Assembly: GCA_030432255.1 (NCBI GenBank)
Contig: JAUIHS010000008.1
Coordinates: forward strand, 123,469 to 187,468
Length of the DNA stretch: 64,000 nucleotides
Source of the DNA: Phycisphaerae bacterium
GTDB taxonomy: Bacteria > Planctomycetota > Phycisphaerae > Phycisphaerales > UBA1924
Reading direction: 5' to 3'
The notes below the pieces were generated by a model. It had not been told where the DNA came from, did no database searches, and saw only the letters and a list, made by a program, of their open reading frames with translations. Of this stretch, positions 59,147 to 64,000 are shown piece by piece. Every line of letters starts with the position of its first letter. The first letter of the stretch is position 1. The position numbers and the translations under genes are program-made.

Positions 59147-60370
59147 TTATTGAACGATCTGGCTCATCTTGAAGATGGGGAGAATGATCGCCATCGCGAT
59201 GAATCCCACGATCGAACCCATCAGAATGATCATGATCGGTTCAATCATCGACGTGACGGACTTGATCGCGTCCCGTAACTGCTTTGCGTAGTAGGCCGAT
59301 ATCTCGTCCAGCACCTCGCCGAGCTTACCCGACTCCTCGCCGGCGCCGATCATCTGAACCACCGCGTGCGGCAGCAGGTCAGAGGTCGCCAGGGTCGCAG
59401 CGATCTTGCGACCCTGCTTCACGTTGGTATACACGCCGCGCCACATGCGCTTGTAGAACTGGTTGCCCGAGATATCACCCGTGATCGCCAGCGTGTCCAG
59501 CATCGGAACACCGGCGTTGATCAGTTCGCCCATCGTCTGGAGCGAGCGACTGATGTACAGGGCGCGGAACATGCGCCGGAAGATCGGCGTGGACAGCTTC
59601 ATCGTGTCCAGCCACATCTGGCCCAGTGTCGTCTTCAGGAAGATCACGATGCCGATGATCAGCACCAGGCCGGCGCCAACCACCATCGGCCAGTTATGCA
59701 CCATGAAGTCCGAGAGGTTCATCAGGAAGATCGTCGACCACGGCAGCGCATCCTCCTTGCCTTCGAACACGGCGCCGAACTTCGGCAGCACGAACGTCAG
59801 CAGGAAGATCGTCACGCCCACCGCCATCGAGGCAATGACGCCCGGATAAATCATGGCGCCCACGACCATCTTCTTGGTCTCGATCTGCTGGGCAGTGTAC
59901 GCCGCGATGCGGTCAAGCATCTGGCCGAACGAGCCGGACATCTCCGAGGCACGAACCATGTTGACGTACAGCGGATTGAAGAGCTTCGGATGACGGGACA
60001 ACGCCTCGGAGAACTGCTTGCCGGACTCGACGTCCGACTTCAGGCCGATGATGATCTGACGGAAGCGGGCGTGCTCCGTCTGCTCGGCAATGCCCTCCAG
60101 GGCCACGCGCAGACCAATACCGGCTCGAATCATCACCGAAAGCTGCGTGGTGAAGTCCAGGACGTGCTTCAGCGTCGGCTTGCCGGAGTTCAACTCCTTC
60201 AGACGCTCGACCAGACTCCCCGCCTTGGCCACCGCCACCGGCTGAAGAGACAGCACGTGATTGCCCTGGCCACGCAGGGTCGCCGCGGCTGCCGCCGCGT
60301 CAGCTGCATTCAGCACGCCGACGACCGTCTGGCCGGCGGCGGAACGAACCTGGTAACGATACGCTGGCAT
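59147..60370 (-). CDS. pilC: Type IV pilus / type II secretion inner-membrane platform protein
   Basis: The 407-aa protein is of the GspF/PilC family: N-terminal AYRYQVRSAAGQTVVGVLNA, two homologous halves with F-x-x-x-L-x-x-x-I-x-A-G (LDFTTQLSVMIRAGIGLRVA; SRSLQTMGELINAGVPMLDT), three membrane helices (VIASMAVGVTIFLLTFVLPK; MVVGAGLVLIIGIVIFL; IMIILMGSIVGFIAMAIILP) and the end PIFKMSQIVQ. It anchors the pilus motor. The pilT gene is 23 bases upstream. Confidence 0.93.
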   Translation of the reverse strand: MPAYRYQVRSAAGQTVVGVLNAADAAAAAATLRGQGNHVLSLQPVAVAKAGSLVERLKELNSGKPTLKHVLDFTTQLSVMIRAGIGLRVALEGIAEQTEHARFRQIIIGLKSDVESGKQFSEALSRHPKLFNPLYVNMVRASEMSGSFGQMLDRIAAYTAQQIETKKMVVGAMIYPGVIASMAVGVTIFLLTFVLPKFGAVFEGKEDALPWSTIFLMNLSDFMVHNWPMVVGAGLVLIIGIVIFLKTTLGQMWLDTMKLSTPIFRRMFRALYISRSLQTMGELINAGVPMLDTLAITGDISGNQFYKRMWRGVYTNVKQGRKIAATLATSDLLPHAVVQMIGAGEESGKLGEVLDEISAYYAKQLRDAIKSVTSMIEPIMIILMGSIVGFIAMAIILPIFKMSQIVQ

Positions 60371-60393
60371 GTCGCCTCACTTCCTCTCAGGGC

Positions 60394-61455
60394 TCAGGCA
60401 GCCAGCTGCTGCGCCAGCTTGTCCGGGTACGCGGCCTGTGCGAGGGCGTCCTCACGTGCGATCATGCCGTTGAAGTACAACTCGGCAATCGACGCATCCA
60501 GTGAGCGCATGCCCATGGCACGATTCGTCTCGATGACGTTGGGAATCTCGAAGGCCCGACCTTCACGGATGATGTTGCGAACGGCCGGCGTGCACAGGAG
60601 AACCTCCACCGCAGGCACCATCCCCGACTGGTCCTGACGCTTGAAGAGCGTCTGGCTCACCACCGCCTGCAACGTGTCCGCAAGCATGGCGCGAATCTGG
60701 TTCTGCTGGTTCGCCGGGTACATGTCGATGATTCGCTCCACCGTCTGGCTGGCATTCACCGTGTGAAGCGTGGAGAGCACGAGGTGACCCGTTTCCGCCG
60801 CCGTCATCGCGAGGGCAGTCGTCTCCAGGTCTCGCATTTCGCCCACCAGGATGATGTCGGGGTCCTGACGAAGTGCATGCTTCAGACCCGATGCGAAACT
60901 CGGCATGTCATGACGCAACTCACGCTGCTCGATCAGACAGCAGTGAGACTGAAGCGAATACTCAATCGGGTCCTCCAGCGTGATGATGTGCTTCTGGTAA
61001 CGCTCGTTCATCGTCTGGATCATCGCGGCCAGCGATGTCGACTTGCCGGAACCCGTGTCACCCGTCACCAGCACCAGGCCGCGCGGCAGGTACGTGAGTC
61101 GCGCAATCACCTCGGGAAGATTGAGGTTCTCCAGCGGCGGCACCTTGGACTTGATGGTACGCATCGCAATACCGAGAACGCCGCGCTGGGAGTGCGCGTT
61201 CACACGGTAACGTGCCAGTCCTTCGATCTCGTAGGAGAAGTCAGCGTCCTTCACCTCTTCGAACTGCCCGAGCGCATCGCGCGGCGCCATCTCCCGCATC
61301 ATCGCCTGGCAGGACTCGGGAGTGATCACCGGCATGTCCATCGAGGTCATGTTGGTGTGAACTCGCATGACCGGGGGATGGCCCGCAACGAGGTGGATAT
61401 CGGAAGCATCCGCCTGGTGCGCCGTGCGAAGAATTTTCTCGAGACTCGTCGTCAT
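60394..61455 (-). CDS. pilT: Twitching-motility ATPase PilT
   Basis: The 353-aa ATPase retracts type IV pili. Motifs: SDIHLVAGHPPVMRVH, Walker A VTGDTGSGKSTSLA, the Asp box ITLEDPIEYS, Walker B DIILVGEMRDLETT, and the His box GHLVLSTLHTVNASQT. The C-terminus ends in an AIRE-related region (RNIIREGRAFEIPN). The ATG at 61455 is preceded by GGAGGAG; although the frame is open 304 codons further, that part is repetitive and GC-shadow. It heads the operon. Confidence 0.95.
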   Translation of the reverse strand: MTTSLEKILRTAHQADASDIHLVAGHPPVMRVHTNMTSMDMPVITPESCQAMMREMAPRDALGQFEEVKDADFSYEIEGLARYRVNAHSQRGVLGIAMRTIKSKVPPLENLNLPEVIARLTYLPRGLVLVTGDTGSGKSTSLAAMIQTMNERYQKHIITLEDPIEYSLQSHCCLIEQRELRHDMPSFASGLKHALRQDPDIILVGEMRDLETTALAMTAAETGHLVLSTLHTVNASQTVERIIDMYPANQQNQIRAMLADTLQAVVSQTLFKRQDQSGMVPAVEVLLCTPAVRNIIREGRAFEIPNVIETNRAMGMRSLDASIAELYFNGMIAREDALAQAAYPDKLAQQLAA

Positions 61456-61784
61456 GGGAAGGACTCCTCCATACATCGGGCGCGAACGGCGCTCCGACTG
61501 CATCGTCCATCGGCCGCCCGCACGCCGGGCATGACCGACCCCCGGGACCGAGACGCACACCCGCAAACTCACCGCGCGGGTTGTGACAGATGGAGGGTCT
61601 GGCGCGGCTGCGCCGCACACCCCGGCTCGCGACTCTCTCAAACCGGCCGCTCCGGACCGCGATGCATCGGGTGTCGCGGCGGGGGACTTGCACCCATTTC
61701 CGGTGGCGATACCCTTGCGATTCGGGCTGACCCTTCCGGAGGCCGCGATTCCGTCTCCCGGCACTCTTCCTTCGGGGAACAACG
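61456..61784. other. Divergent region between pilT and the LuxR-like regulator
   Basis: It contains GC-rich hairpins (GGCGCGGCTGCGCC near 61598) and no gene. Promoters of both divergent genes should be here, but no clear -35/-10 is seen. Its position makes it a natural target for the regulator. Confidence 0.5.
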
Positions 61785-62192
61785 ATGCAGCAACCGAGAG
61801 CCACGAACCGACTGAGCACCGACCCGCCGAAACCGGCGGAGGACGGTCATCGCGCCGCAGAGGTGCAGACGCGCCGCGTCGCTCCCCGTACAGGATCGGA
61901 ACGCAGCCGCGAGCGTGCCGAGGGTGCCTCGCTGGAGCTGACTCCGCCGGAGCAGCAGTACCTTTCCCGCGCGTTGACGGACCTGACGGCACGCGAGCGG
62001 GAGGTTCTGTTTGCAATCTGTGGGGGTGGAACCAATGAGATCCTGGCGGATCGACTGTGCATTGCCTTGCCGACGCTCCGGACGCACCTGATGCGTCTGA
62101 ATCAGAAGCTGGGTTCGACAAGCAAGGGCGACGTCGTCCGATTCGTCTCCTCCCGCCTTCTGGAAGGTTATCGGACGGGTCGGATCCAATAG
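61785..62192 (+). CDS. LuxR-type helix-turn-helix regulator (solo)
   Basis: The 135-aa protein has a charged, disordered N-terminus (residues 1-50) followed by a LuxR/FixJ DNA-binding domain: LTAREREVLFAICGGGTNEI, ADRLCIALPTLRTHLMRLNQ and KLGSTSKGDVVRFVSSRLLE. No receiver or ligand domain is present, so its activity must be set by expression or a partner. It is divergent from the pilus operon and may control it. Confidence 0.9.
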   Translation: MQQPRATNRLSTDPPKPAEDGHRAAEVQTRRVAPRTGSERSRERAEGASLELTPPEQQYLSRALTDLTAREREVLFAICGGGTNEILADRLCIALPTLRTHLMRLNQKLGSTSKGDVVRFVSSRLLEGYRTGRIQ

Positions 62193-62952
62193 GGGGGCGA
62201 GGAGCGGGGAGCGAGGCGCGAGGCGCCGGTCCCTTCTCCCCGACAACCCGCTCCCCGCCCCCCGCACCCCGCAAACCCCAATTTCTCCCTCTCCTGCGCC
62301 TCCTGGGGCTGGATCCCGCCTTTCTGGTGCAACCCCGGTCAGATGAGCCGGTAATCAACTGCCGCACGAGGCGCCAGACCGCCCATGGGTCGTGGCGGGT
62401 GAGGAGGATCCGACGGTGCGTAACCAGATTGAGTGAGATGTCGCCCTCGCGAGGCGCGAAACTCGCCGGGAATCATCGATATCGATGACGACAACGGCGT
62501 CCCCGGCGTCACAATGGCGTCGCAAGTTTGTAAGTACAAGCAAAAGTTTGGGATGATCGGCGGCGTTGTGCCGATATCACGCCTTGTCCGCCTCTTTCAG
62601 GGGCGGGTGTCGCGTCGGAGACGCGTCGATTCCCGTTCGTCAAGATCCACAGGGGCTTCGCCCCCGCGCAGTTTGTGAGCCGATCCAAAAGTGGTTAACG
62701 TCCAGTAATTCACGGGAGTCCCCCGTCCCGAGACCCTCTGGATACACGCGGTTCGGCACAGCAGAAATTCGACCTTCGGGGTCGGTTCAGCAGGAGGTTC
62801 AACCATTCCGCAAGTCAGAGTCAGCCACGAAGGTCTCTTTCAAGCGCGGCGTCTGAGGGGAACGTCGGGCCTCTGTGTTCTCTAAACCAGCAACGGCCGT
62901 TTCAGTCGGCCAGACAGGAACGAGCGATTTGTCTTCACTCCATGGAGCAAAC
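62193..62952. other. Long intergenic leader before an exported acidic protein
   Basis: 62195-62275 is a CGCTCCCC-type tract. The rest holds small hairpins (GCGTCGGAGACGC near 62611; GGGGCTTCGCCCC near 62652) and a stretch from 62690 to 62940 that is less GC-rich than the rest, likely untranslated leader with the promoter. No ORF with ribosome site and family is seen, and no known riboswitch was recognised. Confidence 0.5.
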
Positions 62953-62976
62953 GTGAAGAAGAAAGGAATTCCGAGC

Positions 62977-64000
62977 ATGAGTCGTTATTCAACCAGAGCG
63001 ATCGCCGGCCTCGCCGGCCTCGCACTGTCGGCGACGGCATTCGGGGCGGCGGGTGATCTCACCCCGGTCCATCCCGTCGACGGCAACTTCGAAGTCGTCT
63101 ACATCGGCACGCAGGGAAACAACCTCATCGTTGTCTCTCCCACCGCGGTCGGTACGGCGGTGACCCTCGCCGGTTCCGGTGACGGCGGTGCCTTCGTCGT
63201 GACCCCCTACGACGCCGATGGCGTCGCCGGCGGTTCCGTCAACGTCCCCGAAGCAGACATCACCTTCATCACCGATGGTGGTGTCGCCGGTGATATCGAA
63301 GCGGGTGACGTCATCCAGATCGATCTCTCCAACATCCGCGGCAACATCAACGGCTTCAAGCTCCTTGATGTGACCTTCCTGGACGGCGATGCCTCCATGG
63401 ACTCCTTCGTGCTCAACGCCGACGGTACCGACGGCGGCGGCAACGATGCCACGGACGAGCGCTTCGAGCTCATCACCGACAACCCCACGCTCTCCGCCGC
63501 CCTTCGTGAACTCGATGGCGACATGAGCCAGCTCTTCCTCACCGTCGAATTCCCGACCTACGGCTTCGACAACGAGGTGACCACCACCCTCAAGTTCGCC
63601 GACAACGGCGGCGTGGACAACCCCGCCGATACCGGCACGCCGGACTTCGGTGATTTCGAGAAGGACACCGACGGCGACGACACCTTCGAAGCCCTCGACA
63701 ACCCGGATGATGCCGATACCTTCAACGCCCCCGGCGATGACGACATCTTCCTGTCGATCGACTTCGATGCCGCTACCTCCGACTTCGCGGACGATATCCC
63801 CGTCCAGGTCGAGCCCGGTGCCGGTGACGTCTACGACGGTGCCGGTGGCCGCGTCCTCGGCGACGCCACCATCGAAGACAAGGAAGCCCTCGCGATCGCG
63901 GCGGCCGAGTGGGTCCAGACCATCAGCAACGGTGCAACCGTCATCGATGCACTGAAGGTCACCTGGAACCTCCCCCTCGATCCCGCCGATCTCGGTGACG
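62977..64000 (+). CDS. Exported acidic protein, 3' end beyond the right edge
   Basis: 341 residues are visible. A signal peptide (YSTRAIAGLAGLALSATAFG) is followed by a very acidic, Gly/Asp/Thr-rich beta protein (EAGDVIQIDLSNIRGNINGF; FEKDTDGDDTFEALDNPDDA) with almost no Cys or Lys. The composition resembles S-layer or matrix proteins and the N-terminal parts of PEP-CTERM proteins. Two starts are possible: an ATG eight to nine bases after AAAGGA (used here) or a GTG at 62953 with GGAG five bases before it, which adds MKKKGIPS. A long leader and a strong ribosome site suggest high expression. Confidence 0.82.
   Translation, partial: MSRYSTRAIAGLAGLALSATAFGAAGDLTPVHPVDGNFEVVYIGTQGNNLIVVSPTAVGTAVTLAGSGDGGAFVVTPYDADGVAGGSVNVPEADITFITDGGVAGDIEAGDVIQIDLSNIRGNINGFKLLDVTFLDGDASMDSFVLNADGTDGGGNDATDERFELITDNPTLSAALRELDGDMSQLFLTVEFPTYGFDNEVTTTLKFADNGGVDNPADTGTPDFGDFEKDTDGDDTFEALDNPDDADTFNAPGDDDIFLSIDFDAATSDFADDIPVQVEPGAGDVYDGAGGRVLGDATIEDKEALAIAAAEWVQTISNGATVIDALKVTWNLPLDPADLGD

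Noticed and set aside
61456..62367. N-terminal extension of pilT
   Set aside because: The frame is open for 304 codons upstream but is Arg/Pro/Gly-rich, runs over the LuxR gene on the other strand, and the ribosome site supports the ATG at 61455.
62566..62856. 96-codon frame in the long leader
   Set aside because: It has no ribosome site, no family and biased Arg/Ser/Pro content; left as leader.

Overview
The window looks like chromosomal DNA of a planctomycete, probably of the class Phycisphaerae (inference). Reasons: high GC; several secreted proteins ending in a dockerin-like calcium repeat of the type GDxNGDGxVDFxDLNLLLxNWG; exported proteins ending in a PEP-CTERM-like tail (PxPGA, a hydrophobic run, then RRRR); many small membrane proteins with a CxxC...CPECG zinc ribbon; and tight ATGA/GTGA-coupled genes. 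No rRNA, tRNA, CRISPR array, IS element or prophage was recognised.

Layout. 1-5.2 kb (minus strand): dnaB, ruvX, a LolA-like periplasmic protein and a TPR/zinc-peptidase-like protein cut by the left edge. 5.4-9.9 kb (plus): a two-gene accessory module made of a 146-aa protein and a 1334-aa STAND NTPase. They are coupled by a GTGA overlap and share the same N-terminal GDVVxGDK tag; this is the best candidate for an undescribed system. 10-23 kb: metabolic and repair genes (gnd, ispD, nfo), a BtrH-like protein with a membrane partner, a ChaN-like lipoprotein, DUF3592 and zinc-ribbon membrane proteins, a glycosyltransferase, a GNAT acetyltransferase, a TPR lipoprotein and a PEP-CTERM protein.

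24-31 kb and 40.8-43.7 kb hold four large secreted proteins with C-terminal dockerin-like repeats: two paralogous metzincin-like proteins, a Cys-rich PPC-like protein and an M1 aminopeptidase. Between them lie a dihydropyrimidinase, an aldehyde dehydrogenase, membrane zinc-ribbon proteins, a broken mgtE remnant, an HNH endonuclease coupled to a small Cys protein, an ArsR/AHSA1 pair and a Phd/VapC-like toxin-antitoxin pair. 43.7-49 kb is a complete MacA-MacB-TolC type efflux operon in which every junction overlaps; a perfect 22-bp palindrome sits just upstream of it. 49.4-54.5 kb: rlmE, an SDH-type serine proteinase with a tiny partner gene, a PEP-CTERM metallopeptidase, pdxH and an RRM protein. 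54.7-61.5 kb is a type IV pilus / type II secretion-like operon (pilT, pilC/gspF and three prepilin-like genes, one unusually large), divergent from a solo LuxR-type regulator. The right edge cuts an exported acidic protein that follows a leader of roughly 780 bases.

Intergenic DNA is unusual. It repeatedly holds short word-like tandem tracts (GCATTGAG, CCAGAAGC, CGCTCCCC, CCACCAGCC, ACCCCCA types) and a separate roughly 35-bp interspersed element built around TTGGCGCAAGCG. Together they mark more than a dozen gene borders.
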